Below are positions 33,938 to 45,910 of a stretch of DNA of 64,000 nucleotides, one piece after another. The stretch covers positions 116,721,431 through 116,785,430 of the forward strand of contig CM053146.1 of the NCBI GenBank assembly GCA_028571685.1, given 5' to 3'. The translations under genes and the position numbers were made by a program. How positions within the stretch are numbered: the stretch's first letter is position 1; each line of letters begins with the position of its first letter. Source of the stretch: Heterohyrax brucei (lineage: Eukaryota; Chordata; Mammalia; Hyracoidea; Procaviidae). The notes under the pieces are model-generated. The model worked only from the letters and a program-made list of their open reading frames with translations, did no database searches and was not told the origin of the DNA.

Positions 33938-34489
33938 GTAGTAGTAATAGAGGAGGAGAGGCAAGGCTAAAGAAGTAAATGGAAAAATCAAATTTTCCAC
34001 CCTTGTCACAGAAGCCAGGTCTTATTATTATCAGCAACAGATCTTCTCCTGTATGGATGTCTGTTTAATCTTGAAGCTTGTAATCTACTTTAGTCATCCT
34101 ACAGTCGGATTCAGTTGAGCTCTCTTTGCATAGCCTAATATACTTGATTTAATCTATCACTATTACAAGTTTTATGGACAGATAAGCCAGACCAGATGTT
34201 CTATATAGAATCACTAACCACCCATGCTGCACACTGTCTCTCTTCACCATGGTGCTCATTTTCCTTATAGACTACAACCTGTCCAGTTAACAGTGTTATT
34301 CTACGTCTACAGGTGTCTCCCGTGGTTGGCTGCTTCTGGCCTGTGCTTTGGTTCGGTCTTTTTATAGGTCAGTAGAGTATTAGGGATAGATGGAAACTAA
34401 GAAATCCTACCGTTTCAACCCCTATTTTTAGGAGGAGGAAGCTGAGGCCTAAAAAATTGTGATGATAATATTTAAACTTCTCTACTAGA
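33938..34489. other. Unique sequence, no gene recognised
   Basis: No repeat recognised over about 0.55 kb. Confidence 0.35.
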
Positions 34490-34840
34490 CTGACCAATGG
34501 AATGAATTAGCTGCTGCAGAAGACCTCTTTAAAGTGTTAAAAAGCAGAGATGTCACTAAGTTCTAAGGTGCATCTGACCTAATCTAGACAGTGAACAGAA
34601 CAGAAGATCTGATGCATTTGAATTATAGCATGGTGTTGAAGAGTAGTGAATATACCATGGATTGCCAGAAGAATAAACAAAGTTGTCTGGGAAGTAGTGC
34701 AGCCAGAATGCTTCTTAGAAGTAAGGATAGCGAGACTTTGTCTTACATAGTTTGGAAATGTTATCAGGACAGACTGGTTCCTGGAGAAGGATATCACTTT
34801 TGGTAAAATAGAGGATCAGAGAAAAATAAGGAGACTTTCA
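34490..34840 (+). mobile_element. BovB/RTE LINE, 3' fragment
   Basis: gaagacctctttaaagtgtt (the EDLFKVLKS block), gaatataccatggattgcca and cctggagaaggatatcactt follow the BovB 3' coding end. It passes directly into AfroSINE tail sequence. Confidence 0.85.
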
Positions 34841-34842
34841 GT

Positions 34843-34920
34843 GACAGAGCAGTTCTACTCTGTCCTACAGGGTCACCATGAATTAGAATTGACTTGACAG
34901 CAGTGGATTGGGTTGAGTAC
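34843..34920 (+). repeat. AfroSINE 3' tail fragment
   Basis: gagcagttctactctgtcct then aattgacttgacagcagtgg. It lies in the position of the BovB 3' end, which shares this tail. Confidence 0.75.
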
Positions 34921-35261
34921 CAGTAACATCTAGGCTGACCAATAGAACTAATTCTTCTGTATATCCTAAATATAAATCCATAAATATTGTGGACCAGGAA
35001 GCATAAGGGTGTGTGGGTGGGGTAAAGTTGGGTGGTGAGGCAAGGGAGGTGATTGTGTAAAGAAAATAATAACACCAGTTCTGTCTACATCACAGTTTTT
35101 TTCATTAGACCCCCCTTGAGTAATATTTACAAACATTTATGATAAACATTTCCATATAGACATGAGTCCATATTTCTGCTTCCAGGGAAGCCAGGCAAAT
35201 ATTAGCCAACCTTCTCAAAAAATCTTGTACTCAAGAAAAACAAAACAACAACAACAAAAAA
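34921..35261. other. Unique sequence, no gene recognised
   Basis: Nothing recognised. Confidence 0.35.
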
Positions 35262-35412
35262 CCCAAACCTATTGCTGTGGAGTAGCAACCCTACAGGACA
35301 AAGTATAACTACCCCACTGGCTTTCCAAGGAGCACCTTGTGGATTCAAACTGCTGACCTGTTGGTTAGCAGCTGTAGCTCTTCTGACCCACTACACCACC
35401 TGGGTTTCCTTG
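35262..35412 (-). repeat. AfroSINE
   Basis: aaacctattgctgtggagta, gtggattcaaactgctgacc, then cactacaccacctgggtttc, preceded by an A/C-rich tail. Confidence 0.9.
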
Positions 35413-36594
35413 TACTCAAGGGAGAAGCTTATTCCCTGTCCTAAGACTCCTGTAAGTTCAGATTTCTAGAAACATATGGAGTTCTAGCAGCAGACTAAGG
35501 GAACATACATTGTCAAGGCTTTCCTGGTTTTAAGCAAAAGCCCTTGAGGTTCACCCAACCCAATACTTTAGAATGGACCAACAGCCCATACTTACTTCTA
35601 CTCTTAAGGCAAATGTCTTTAAAGGACCAGAGAACATCCGAGGGCGGAAAGCCACAGTGGATGACAATAGTCCACGGGCAAGTCCTGGAATGTGCAGGGC
35701 CATCCCAAATCCTCTAGGAGGCAGTAGAATGTTAGGCAACTCTAGTCGTTATATTGACAGAATACACTACTAAATAAATGGAGGCAAATAAAACGTACCC
35801 TTGAAATGAAGACAAATGCATTTTAGTTTGATTTTATTTTCTCATTTTCCCTTAGGGGGCCAAGTGGCCCATGAGTCCCTCGTGTGGAATTGCTATTAAT
35901 CATGATCATTTATGTTTCAGAGAGGAAAAAATAAAGTTCAACATGTGCAAGCAGTATTTCTAAATTTCTGATAGATTTGGAAACCAGAGTTTTATTCTTC
36001 CAAGTAATTACCATCTACAGAAGGAGAGAAAAAGCTTATAATCAGGGACATAACATCAGACATTTTGACACTTTTATTTAGGACATTTACCCAGTCTGAA
36101 AAAGAAATATTATTAGGTTTCCATTCCACATTTGTTCCAGAGAAAGCTTCTTCACTGCTGCTCACATGACACAGAATCTTAGTATAAAACACACAGGGAC
36201 TCCCGGGTAGAAAAGGAACAAAACAGGCTGAGAATATGAGGATTTATAATTACAATAGCTATTATTCCACGGACAAGGTGAGAAGGATTTCTAAATATTT
36301 CTAAATATATCTCTTAATCCCACCTCCCAGCCCTTTTCAATCCTAGGGGATTCTTTTTGTATAGATGTTCCAAATGTTTGGGGTCAAAATGCTTGAGAGT
36401 CAATGCCAGGCAGAAGAGACCTGGTAGTGCCTGAAGGTGAACAGTGAGACCTCGACCTTCACTCATGGCAGCAGGTCCCAGACCACCCATGGCCAAGTTT
36501 AATCATTCTCTACTCCTTCTCACCCTTTCACCCTGGTGTGCATATTACAAATTTGATGGTCAAATATTAATAAAAACACTCACTGGTGAGTTCT
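35413..36594. other. Unique sequence, no gene recognised
   Basis: About 1.2 kb without recognised repeats or coding regions. Confidence 0.4.
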
Positions 36595-36767
36595 TGGGAA
36601 CTTGCATAATATAGTGGTTAAGATCTGTGTCTGTTAACTAAAAGGTTGGCAGTACAAATCCTCCAGGTTCTTCTTGGAAACTCTGTGGGGAAGTTCTACT
36701 CTGATCTATAGGATTGCTATGAGTCAGAATTGACTCAATGGCGGTGGCTTGGCTTGGCTTTGGTGAG
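36595..36767 (+). repeat. AfroSINE
   Basis: gcataatatagtggttaaga head, gtcagaattgactcaatggc, ending in a ggcttggcttggc tail. Confidence 0.9.
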
Positions 36768-37575
36768 TTTTTCTTCTTAAATATGGCATTATACAAGCAA
36801 TTCTCCATAATAAACATCTTGCACATTTCAGGTGTTCGTGTCCACTGCTGCTTTTACGTCTTGTAGCACAACCCGGTCCTTTTTTATCATCCCATTTCCT
36901 TTTCCACCCTCTCTTCTCTTTTTCATTTAATTGATCCTTCACTCTGTTCCATTCCTTGACAACGGGTTTGAAGTTGCCTTTAGAGATATATAAAATATAA
37001 AACACAACAAGAAATAGATGAGGAAATCGGAGACAAAGAGGAAATTGGACTGCAAAAATGTAAGACAACTAAGGGAGAGACACACATTTAGTAACATAAA
37101 TGATAAGGTTCTATTTGAAAGCTGGAGGTTGAACACAGTCCTTGTCTGCGTATCTTCAATAAAGAAGGAAATGGGATTAGTTGCAATAACACAGTGTTCA
37201 AAAGCCAAAAACATACCACTTACTCAGGAGAAATTTGTACACTAGTTCTCCACATTTTACTCATCTGGTGCCAAGCTCTTGACTCATTTGCTGCTTCTCC
37301 ATTCTTTAACAAGCTGAGGCAAGAATATGGAGAAAGCCAAAGACATAGGCCGAATGGAGTCTGAGTTCTTGACGTAGGAGTAACTCCACCTCAAGCTTCT
37401 CATCAGAACCATTCGGGGGGCTTCCAACCATACACATCTCTGGACCCCATCCATGCGGGTTATTATTTGTAGATGCAGTGGCATGAAAAACACATTTGTT
37501 TTTTTTTTTTTTTTTGTCTCCAGATGTTTCCACAACAGCATGTCCAGTGGCATATATTTAGAAACTGCTGGTTAG
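36768..37575. other. Unique sequence with a T run
   Basis: A T run lies at about 37498-37515. No gene or repeat recognised. Confidence 0.4.
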
Positions 37576-38185
37576 GATGTGATGACAAGGAGAATGTTGC
37601 AGGTCAAGTTCCCCATGAGACAGATGTTGAGACAGAGACCGGAATGCAGGCAGTTTATCGGGGTGTCATCCTGGGAGAACGGCCTTAAGAAAGTAAAGAA
37701 GGCAGAGTATGACAGAGGGACAAATTGGGCTGAGTCACAATTTTAAAAAAAGACTAAGATGATTCCAAGGAGAGTTTGGGATCTGGAATTGAATATCTGT
37801 TTAATTTAGGGTAGAGGAAGTGGGTCTTTGTGCTTTCCCAATGACCAGTCATTAGATGTGGGCTACTCCCAGGAGGGAGGTATGGGCTTGGGTGAGGTGT
37901 CTCTCTTTAGCGGAGGGAAATCTCCACAGAGAGACAGTTGCTTACCCTCTTAGCAGCTAGGAAAATGAAGTGCTTCAGTCCTGAAAAAGGAGGATCCGTG
38001 TGGCGCAACACAGCATCCCCTATAATTCACCCATCGAGCTATTCACATCTACTTGCTTCATCCAAGTCCCGGGCGGAGCTCCCTGGAGATCCTGATGACC
38101 TTCTTTTGCTAAGAGAAACTTTCAAGTGATGTGACAACAAGGAAAATGTTGCAGGTCAAGTTCCCCATGAAATAGATGTTGAGAC
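37576..38185. repeat. Pair of 58-bp direct repeats, 552 bp apart
   Basis: 37576-37634 and 38128-38185 share gttgcaggtcaagttcccca and agatgttgagaca with few differences. The intervening sequence is not duplicated and resembles old LTR-like DNA weakly. Confidence 0.75.
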
Positions 38186-39814
38186 ACTTGGGACGAACTA
38201 CAGCACTATTGCTTCGGCTGATTATGAGGCTGCAGATGATTCTGTCTCTGTTCCCTACTATTCATTTTAAATTCCCCTTACCCTCAGTGAACACTTCTTC
38301 TGGTTTTGTGTCTTATTTGATTACATAATCCAAATCCTCATCCATGGTTGCTGTGCTCATCTCAGGCTGTAGGTGCTGCACCTGTCCATTTATGAACAGC
38401 CCGACCTCTTCCTAAAGATCAGAGTCAATTGCACCTGCCAGGGTGCAGATTACCTCCTTGCCCGTCAATCTCTCAGAATCAGGATCCTGGCATAACTAGA
38501 GGAGACACAGTTTAAATTTAAGGTGTGCTTTCTCAGTCCTCTGAGAGAAGAATTTACTCTCTAGGAACAAAGACCACTAACCATACGGTACTCAGATTTT
38601 CAGAGATGGAAAACATAAATTTCCCAACTGGAACTACTCCTGTTCCCTGCATTGGTTCCCAGAATCATCAACCTACTCTCACATCACCATGTAACGGTAT
38701 ATCATCTTTAGGTTGATGACTCACCAGCGCTTTCAGTTGGCCCTACCAGGCTGCTGCACTACTTGATAGGACCAGTGGATCCCGCAGTCATACATTCACA
38801 GCCACACTCCCTTTGTTGTAAGGTGACTTCTTTGTTCTGATGTGATGTTATGTGGGATCCTGTGGATCGAACTCTGTGATTCCTTGAATTGTACTGGCTG
38901 CAGACTTGAATGCAGAAAAGACAAATCCACACCCAGAGTAGGTGTTGATTCCACTGAAAATACATCCTTGCATCTACCAAGAGCAAGAATGGTACAATGT
39001 AGTCAGTCAGCTACCAACTGGCAGGTTGATCTCCAGGGATGGTATCACACTGAATACTGGCTACTGGTCTCCCTTGCTAGCAATCTGGATATTCAACAGA
39101 AGCAGCAGGTAGATTCGCCTTGGTGAATCAGAGCTCAAACCTTTGACACTTTGTTCATATATTTATCAGTCAGTAGTGGGATGGCCTAAGACAGAGGCAG
39201 ACTAACTTCTTCTGGCTTTTCTACTCCTCTGATAGTTGATCAAAAAAGACCGTTCATGCTGTCACAGATAGGAGCTAAGGGAATGGTGACGACACTTAGT
39301 AACAGATAACATGGGGACCTGGGCCACTAACTCAAGCAGCATAATATGCCATCCAGTCTTGTTTATTCTTGATTTTAGATGTGCCACTTCCATGTCATAA
39401 TGGAGTATCACTGGATTTGCCTAATCCAATGACTTAGAGGGTCAGCAAACCTAATCAAACCAAGTTTATGTTGGGAATTTCTGGCCACATGAACATTTGA
39501 TGTTCCCTAGTCAAATTCTCCATATTTACTAAGGTTCAGAGGCTGGTTGTATGACCTTGGTCTGGACCTGAAAATGTCTATGTTGTGATTCTTCTGTCGA
39601 GGCTTGTCACAAACTCATAGCATGTTTTCTCACCACACATACCTTCGATATAATAGAATGTTCTGGGCCTTTGGGCCAGGCTGTCTGCACTGCTTTCTAG
39701 TCCTCTCACACATCTCTCCCCTGCTCTAAGCCCCACCCAAAGCTGGAATCTTCTCTTCATGGGTCTAGTCAATCAATCAGCCTAACATTGTTTAGAGAAT
39801 GTTTCTTCTACCTA
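38186..39814. other. No gene recognised
   Basis: About 1.6 kb with fragmentary short reading frames. It might be old retroviral-like internal DNA; I could not identify a domain. Confidence 0.3.
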
Positions 39815-39978
39815 GAAGCCCTAGTGGCACAGTGGTTTAGAGCTCAGGCTGCTAGCCAAAAGATTAGCAGTTTGAATCTACCAGCCATTCCTTGGAAACC
39901 ACATGGCACAATTCTATTCTGTCCTATAGGGTCACTGGGAGTCAGAATCAACTTGATAGCATCAGGCTTGGTTTTCCA
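39815..39978 (+). repeat. AfroSINE
   Basis: gccctagtggcacagtggtt head, cctatagggtcactgggagt and gaatcaacttgatagcatca tail. Confidence 0.92.
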
Positions 39979-39989
39979 CCTCTCAGCAT

Positions 39990-40760
39990 GGTGAGTGGAC
40001 TCTCAGGTCTCAAAAGCTTGTGGGTGGCCAACCAAGACATATTTTGTGTCTACCTCCCCGGAGTAATAGAAGAAGAAGAAGAATCACAAAATAGAGAAGG
40101 AAATGGACTGCAGGTCCAACTTCCTCCGTGAAACCTCTTTTGCCATGAAACCAGAAGAAATAAAAAGTACCTGGCTGCCATTACTGTTTTCAACAAGGAC
40201 TCAGTGGATGAATCTTGATAAAAAGGAGGAAGATTGTCAAACAGAATTTCAAGCCCGTGAGGAAACCAGACTTACTGGATCCATTAAACTCTGAATCTAC
40301 TGACCAGAAATAATCTTTAAGCCTTCAACCTAAACTGTCTCATGAAACCATCAGTAAACCAAGCATTAGTTTAATCAATGTAGAACTTTGTCTGAGCATT
40401 GTGGTCTTTATAAAATAGTACCTACGCAGTTTCAAATTGACAAGAGTTAATCTAAAGCACAGATGATAGTTTTAAGGGAATGACACATGAAATAATGAAA
40501 TAATTTGGGTAGAGATACTGAGAATGGTGACCCCTTATGAAGTATGTAACCATTGTCCATGAACTGTACACAAAGAAATTGTGAATGGATGTATATTTGG
40601 TTGTATATGTTGCTGCCAAAAAATTATAGAAATCTGGAAGTCTTTTGTGGAAGCTGGCATATGGCTCAGAGAAGTCTTCACAAACACGGGAAATGTGGAA
40701 TAGTGTGACATTCTGACATCTTTCCATATGGTCAAGGTCACTTTCTATTATATAGTGACA
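39990..40760 (+). mobile_element. L1 3' UTR fragment
   Basis: gtctcaaaagcttgtgggtg, gccatgaaaccagaagaaat, a cagaatttcaagcccgtgag block and a ggatgtatatttggttgtat end align by eye with the 3' UTRs at 18300-18680 and 46790-47285. Confidence 0.75.
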
Positions 40761-41524
40761 GAGGGTAGGATTTTTAACATAAACCTAGAGCAAGACCATA
40801 AATGTATACTGTTGTCTACCCAATATGAATATAAATGATTTCTAATCCTTCTTTATGGTAACAATGAAAAAAGAATACATTTACCAGGCCAACGGCTTCC
40901 TACCAGGTACCTGAGACAACTGCAACTGGGGTTCCTACTTCATTGCATTTCTGGTTATCTATTGTCATCCTCAACTGTCTGTTTCATCCTCCAGCATCTG
41001 TCTGGTTTGACTAGGACATATGGTAAAGTAAACAGAAATATAATGGGGACCGCCACCCCAATATTCTTTGGGTCTTTAAATGTAACACTAACCTCTGCCA
41101 GTCCCCCTAGGATGACGTATTTTTAATGCATTGTCCTGACCATGGGGAGAGGGAGATAGTTTTAGAAGCTTCTGCTGACCTTTTTTCACGCAATACCTCC
41201 TACACCATAGACAAAGAAACCAATGTTGGGTTTTAGCAACCACCAAGTATATCCATTGCAATTATTCACCTGTGGTACCGTGAGATGATTGATCCTGTAA
41301 TGGGTCAGTGGACCCAATGGACCCACTGCGAGCTGGATGGGCTCAGACTCAATGTCATTCTACCAGGGAGCCAAGTCCAGGGGTATCAGCCAACTTGAAC
41401 TCTGTGTTCAAGAATTCCCAAATGTTTGTGTCTTCTGTTTCCTTCCATGTTTAGTTACTTAAGTAAATGTCTATGGGTCCTTTGACCCTGATCTAACAAA
41501 CAGGGCAGCGATGGGTATCCAACA
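40761..41524. other. No gene recognised
   Basis: Unassigned, possibly old repeat DNA. Confidence 0.3.
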
Positions 41525-41690
41525 TTCTTAGCCATGGTTAAGAATTTGGCTGCGAACCAAAAGTTCAGCAGTTTGAATCTACCAGTCATTTCTTGGAAAC
41601 CTTATGGGGCAGTTCCACTCTGTCTTACCTTGTTGTTGTGAGCTGCAATTGATTTGACGGCGACAGGTTTGGTTTTTTGGTTTTGGATGC
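41525..41690 (+). repeat. AfroSINE
   Basis: gccatggttaagaatttggc, gcagtttgaatctaccagtc and tgatttgacggcgacaggtt. Confidence 0.88.
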
Positions 41691-41704
41691 TATTCTGCTT
41701 ATTA

Positions 41705-41840
41705 TTGAGCCCTAGTGGTGCAGTGGTTAAAAGCTCAGCTTCTAACCAAAAGTTTGGCAATTTGAATCTACCAGCTGTCCTTGGAAACCCTGTCCTATAG
41801 TGTCACTGTGAGTCGGAATTGACTCAGTGGTAGTGGGCTT
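41705..41840 (+). repeat. AfroSINE
   Basis: gagccctagtggtgcagtgg head; a short deletion before cctatagtgtcactgtgagt; tail ggaattgactcagtggtagt. Confidence 0.9.
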
Positions 41841-43064
41841 TTACTATTATAAGTTCTTGGACTTGATTTTCAACTTTGTATGGCTTCCAGTAAAAGGAGA
41901 TGAGTCTCTTGACACGCTGCAAAGCAGGTTTTAGCTTTCAAAGTTAGCTTTTAATTCATTTTTCCATGTTTCTCAAATGCCTTAAACATCAGACCTGTTA
42001 AGCATTCTGTTTATCTGGTACACTGTTCTAGGTCATCGAGTTCACCATCAGTGAGAGTTTTGCCACATGCTAGGGTTGCTATGAGTTGAACTGATTCAAA
42101 GGCAACAGGTTGTTTTCAACAGGTTAGAGTTTATCCCTGCTTCGTTTACCATCCATCAGTGATAGAGGGTCATTATGGCTAGCTGGCTGGTGAGAGACGC
42201 AGCTCCCAAATTCCATTTTAAAATAATTTGTTTGGCATTCCTAACACATCAGCTGTCTCAGCTCAGGTTCCATGGGAGGTGGACTTGGAGGCAGAAATTT
42301 GCCTGCAGGAAGTTTATTAAGTAATAACTTCCAGATTAATCCCCCGTGGGAAAATAAAGGAAGCGGGAGCAGACAGAGCAAGAAGCTGGGCTTGGCCAGT
42401 GCCATGATTTGTTCTCGAGTTGGGACAGCTCTGCTTAGCCTTCCCAAATTGGGTCAGAAGACCAGGCCTTGATGTCCCCGACCAGCCACTGGGTGTAGAC
42501 TGTTCCCGTGAAGAGAATGTGAGTCCAGAGGAGGCAGTTCTTTTTAGGAAAGGACAATTTCTGAAGCAGGACTCAGCTGTGAGCTGTCCCTGGCTGACAC
42601 TCTCAGCATCTGGGTAAGTGAATATTTGAGTCCTGAAAGGGAGGAGACACCTGGTGAAATTTGAAGAGGGTCTGAAAGAAAAAAAATAAAAATGACACTC
42701 TTAAGTATGCATATGATTCTATGGCTATTGACCTTTACAGTGTGTATATTTATTTATTCTGGCTGGTATAATCCAGCAGAGAGAAACACGTTTTGCTGTT
42801 ACATTCTTTGTTTTAGTGAGTCTCATAGTATATTAAATTTGTGGGGATCTAATTATTGACCCACTTACATTTTATTGTCATTTAACCGTTTAAACAATAT
42901 TTGCATATATCATGTTATGGTGTCAAGAGACCTCACAGCAAAGGAAGCCTAATTCAAATATCAGCAAATGGTGTTTACATTTGCTTTGCTGCTGGTTAAC
43001 ATTGTCAGCTGAATGTTGTAGTCTACTGGTAACAACAAGGACAAAACAATAAATCTGCAGCCAG
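41841..43064. other. AfroSINE tail, possible old LTR, unique DNA
   Basis: An AfroSINE tail (gggttgctatgagttgaact) at about 42070-42115. 42245-42615 with gcctgcaggaagtttattaa resembles an old LTR weakly. The rest is unassigned. Confidence 0.35.
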
Positions 43065-43155
43065 GTACTCCCTGGAAACTCTAGGGCACAGTTCTGCTCT
43101 GATCTCTAGGGTTGCCATGAGTCAGACCCAACTCGACAGCAATGGGTTTTTTGGG
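43065..43155 (+). repeat. AfroSINE 3' fragment
   Basis: tactccctggaaactctagg followed by cccaactcgacagcaatggg. Confidence 0.85.
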
Positions 43156-43494
43156 TTTATGACATAGTTACCTCAACTTTTCTGCAAAGCCTTGCAAGTA
43201 AAGTAATTTCAGTTGTTTTTACATGGCACATCTGTGAAGAGTAGAACCAGATACGGAGGAAATAAAATTATATGAGCGAATTACATTATTTTGACAAATC
43301 CTAAAATGTTTCTGAATTAGTGTGCCTCTTTATTCTGCTTGTAGAAATAATATGCGCTCCTTGTAGAAAGTAAAAAAAAAAAAAAAAAAAAATACTGAAG
43401 TGAGAATTACAATGAATTATTTACCCGTAATTCTCGGTAAATTAGAAATATCAGTATGATAAATGAAAATGAGAATAATGTCACCACAGAGTGC
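43156..43494. other. Unique AT-rich DNA with an A run
   Basis: An A run lies at about 43372-43391; no gene recognised. Confidence 0.4.
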
Positions 43495-44010
43495 TGTTGC
43501 TGTTGTTACGTGCCGTCAAGTCGGTTCTGACTCAACAGCGACCCTAAGAACAACACAAGGAAACACTGCCGGCTCTTGCGCTATGTCCACAATTGTTTTC
43601 ATGCATAAGCCCATCGTTGCGGCCACTTTGTCGATCCATCTTGTCAAGGGTCTTCCTCTTTTTGGCTGACCCTCCAGTCCACCAAACATGATGTCCTTCT
43701 CCAGGAACTGACCTTTCCTGACAACATGTCCACAGTATGTGAGAGCAGTCTTGTTATCTTTGCTTTCAAGTAGCACTCTGGTTGTACTTCTTCCTGAACA
43801 GATCTGTTTGCTCTTTTGGCGGTCCGTGGTACATTTCACATTCTTCTCTAACACCACAATCCAAAGGCATCAGTTCTTCTTCTGTCTTCTTTGTTCGTAG
43901 TCCAGCTTTTGTGTGCATGTGATGCGACAGAAAAATAACATGGCTTGGGTCGGGCGCGTTTTAGTCTTCAAGGTGACCTGCTTACCTTTGAATAACACCA
44001 CAGAGTGAAT
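43495..44010 (-). mobile_element. BovB/RTE LINE, 3' end fragment
   Basis: The minus strand encodes TALTYCGHVVRKGQFLEKDI, MFGGLEGQPKRGRPLTRWID and KVAATMGLCMKTIVDIAQEP, the best-preserved BovB C-terminus in the window. The frame is open for 113 codons (43857-43516), so it is less decayed than the other copies. Confidence 0.92.
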
Positions 44011-44297
44011 TTTTAGTATTACAACGCAAATCTAAGTAGTAAATGAGAAACAAAGTCCAGTGCATTCTGTGGCCTGAGATTTTTGTCCACTGTTTGCTGT
44101 TCACTTTGAGATTAACATAGTACTTTGAAATAAGAAAAAAAAAAAAAAAAGATTTGCTTTGCGTTGCTTATAAATTTAGCATGTAAATTCGACTCGACGG
44201 CAATGGAGCCATAAACCTAAGAAATAGACCAATAAACGTATCAAAGAAGCATTCTTAAAAAAAAAAAAATCCAATTCAATGCATTCCACAGATCAAA
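44011..44297. other. A runs and an AfroSINE tail fragment
   Basis: A runs at about 44134-44149 and 44258-44270; gactcgacggcaatggag at 44191-44208 is an AfroSINE tail. Confidence 0.5.
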
Positions 44298-44462
44298 AAG
44301 CCGAAACCGAACCTACTGCCACTGAGTTGACTCTGACTCATACTGACTCTGTAGACAGACTAGAACTGCCCCCATACAGTTTCCAAAGAGCATCTGGTAG
44401 ATTTGAATTACCAATCTCCTGGTTAGCAGCTGTGGCACTTAACCACTATGCCACCAGGACCA
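44298..44462 (-). repeat. AfroSINE
   Basis: gaacctactgccactgagtt, gaactgcccccatacagttt and cttaaccactatgccaccag. Confidence 0.93.
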
Positions 44463-44487
44463 ACTGTTACAAAAATAGAAAGATTTC

Positions 44488-45022
44488 TGTCTTAGTAACT
44501 GGTACTGCTCCAACAGATACACCATGAGCAAATGGCTTTAACAAAGAAACGCCTATTTTTACACAGTCCAGTAGTCTACAAGTCTGAATTCAGGGCGTCC
44601 ACTTTAGGTGACGGCTTTCCCTCTTAGCTGGCTCTGGAGGAAGTCCTTGTGTTGCTTCAGTTTTGGGTCATGAAGCACCTTAGCACAGGAACCTCAGGGC
44701 TGAAGGATGCGCGCTACTCTCTGGGCTGCTTTCTTGATGGCATGAGGTTCTCATTCTCTGCTTGCTTCACTTTCCTTTTGTCTCTTGTGGGATAAGGTGG
44801 GGCAAGCTATGCTCCAGGGAAGCCCGCTCTCCACTTGGCTGGCTGGCTTTATGGCCCCGCCCTAATCCTCTCTAACCTAATCCACTGTGTCACCCCCAGG
44901 CAGGGATTAGGATTTACAGCATCGGAAAAGCACAAAGTGGGGGCCATCACAGAATACTGGGAATCCTAGCTCAGCCACACTGCTACACGTATTTCGGGGG
45001 GGACGCAATTCGATCCATGACG
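44488..45022 (-). mobile_element. Solo LTR of a MaLR/ERVL-like retroelement, copy 2
   Basis: Same family as 24030-24584: starts tgtcttagtaactggtactg and ends at catgacg. atttc before (44483-44487) and acttc after (45023-45027) form a 5-bp target duplication with one mismatch. A 158-codon reading frame on the minus strand crosses its edge and has no recognisable domain. Confidence 0.75.
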
Positions 45023-45291
45023 ACTTCCTTCCTCCTTCCCTCTTTCCCCTTGTTTCTTTCCCCCTCACACTCTCACATCCTCTCTCCCTCCTTCTTTCAT
45101 TCTTGGTCTTTTCAATAAAGCAGTTCCTTGTGAAGAAAACGAAAATCCACTTTATGAGGGTTATACAACAAGGAGCGAGAAAGGTTGTTACACTTACATA
45201 TGTGATGCAATTTTGGAAATAATAGAAAATCAGTGGTACCTCTACACTTTCTTGACAACTATTGTTCTTTCTAATAAGAAAGGCCAGAATT
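45023..45291. other. CT-rich stretch and unassigned DNA
   Basis: 45026-45110 is strongly pyrimidine-rich on the plus strand. Confidence 0.5.
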
Positions 45292-45423
45292 TGGCTGTGA
45301 CACTTCAGAGCAGGGCTTCCAACAGGTTGATTCTGATTAGAAACCCCGTTGAGAATTTGCATTTCTAACAAATCCCCAGGCAATGCTAATACTGCTGCTT
45401 ACAGATCAATCCTGAGAACCACT
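45292..45423 (+). repeat. MER5A-like hAT MITE
   Basis: gagaatttgcatttctaaca, atccccaggcaatgctaata and a cctgagaaccacta end match the right half of MER5A-type Charlie elements. Confidence 0.7.
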
Positions 45424-45592
45424 AAACCAAAACCCATGGCCTGGAGCTGATTTCAACCCCAACAGGACCCAGTAGGACCAAACGGAACTGCCTACCCCTT
45501 AGGGTTTTCAGGGAGTGGCTGGTGGATTCAAATTGCTGACGTTTTGTTTGGTGGCCAAACACTTTTCTATCTCACCAGGGATCCCTGTGAAC
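45424..45592 (-). repeat. AfroSINE inserted at the MER5A end
   Basis: aaccaaaacccatggcctgg, gtggattcaaattgctgacg and ctcaccagggatccc. gagaaccacta before and tgtgaaccacta after form the target duplication. Confidence 0.88.
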
Positions 45593-45611
45593 CACTAGTA
45601 GAGCCTTTTAA

Positions 45612-45785
45612 AATAAACCCACTGTCATCAAGGTGATTAGACTCCTAGGGATCGCAGAGGGTTTAGAAGGCTGTACATGTCCAAGGAAGCAGACTGCCAC
45701 GGCTTTCTCTGCGGAGCCACTGGTGATTTTCAACCACAGAATTTCCAGTTGGCAGTTGATTGCTGTATCTACTGAGCACCCCAAC
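45612..45785 (-). repeat. AfroSINE
   Basis: aaacccactgtcatcaaggt, aggaagcagactgccacggc, then gttgattgctgtatctactg. Confidence 0.85.
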
Positions 45786-45796
45786 CCCCTTACTAG

Positions 45797-45910
45797 CAGA
45801 GGAGTGCTTCTTAAAATTTATTATACATGAGAATCACCCGGGGATCTTGTTAAACTGTAGATTCCCACTAAGTATATCAGAGGTGAAGTTCAAGTTCTCA
45901 GCAGAAGTTC
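45797..45910 (+). repeat. MER5A-like hAT MITE, left part
   Basis: gagtgcttcttaaaatttat, catgagaatcacccggggat and ttgttaaactgtagattccc. Confidence 0.65.

Noticed and set aside
38186-41524. Internal retroviral region between LTR-like pieces
   Set aside because: No pol or gag motif could be read, so I did not call a provirus.
44907-45383. 158-codon reading frame, the longest on the minus strand
   Set aside because: It starts outside and ends inside a solo LTR, includes a pyrimidine-rich simple stretch and shows no domain.
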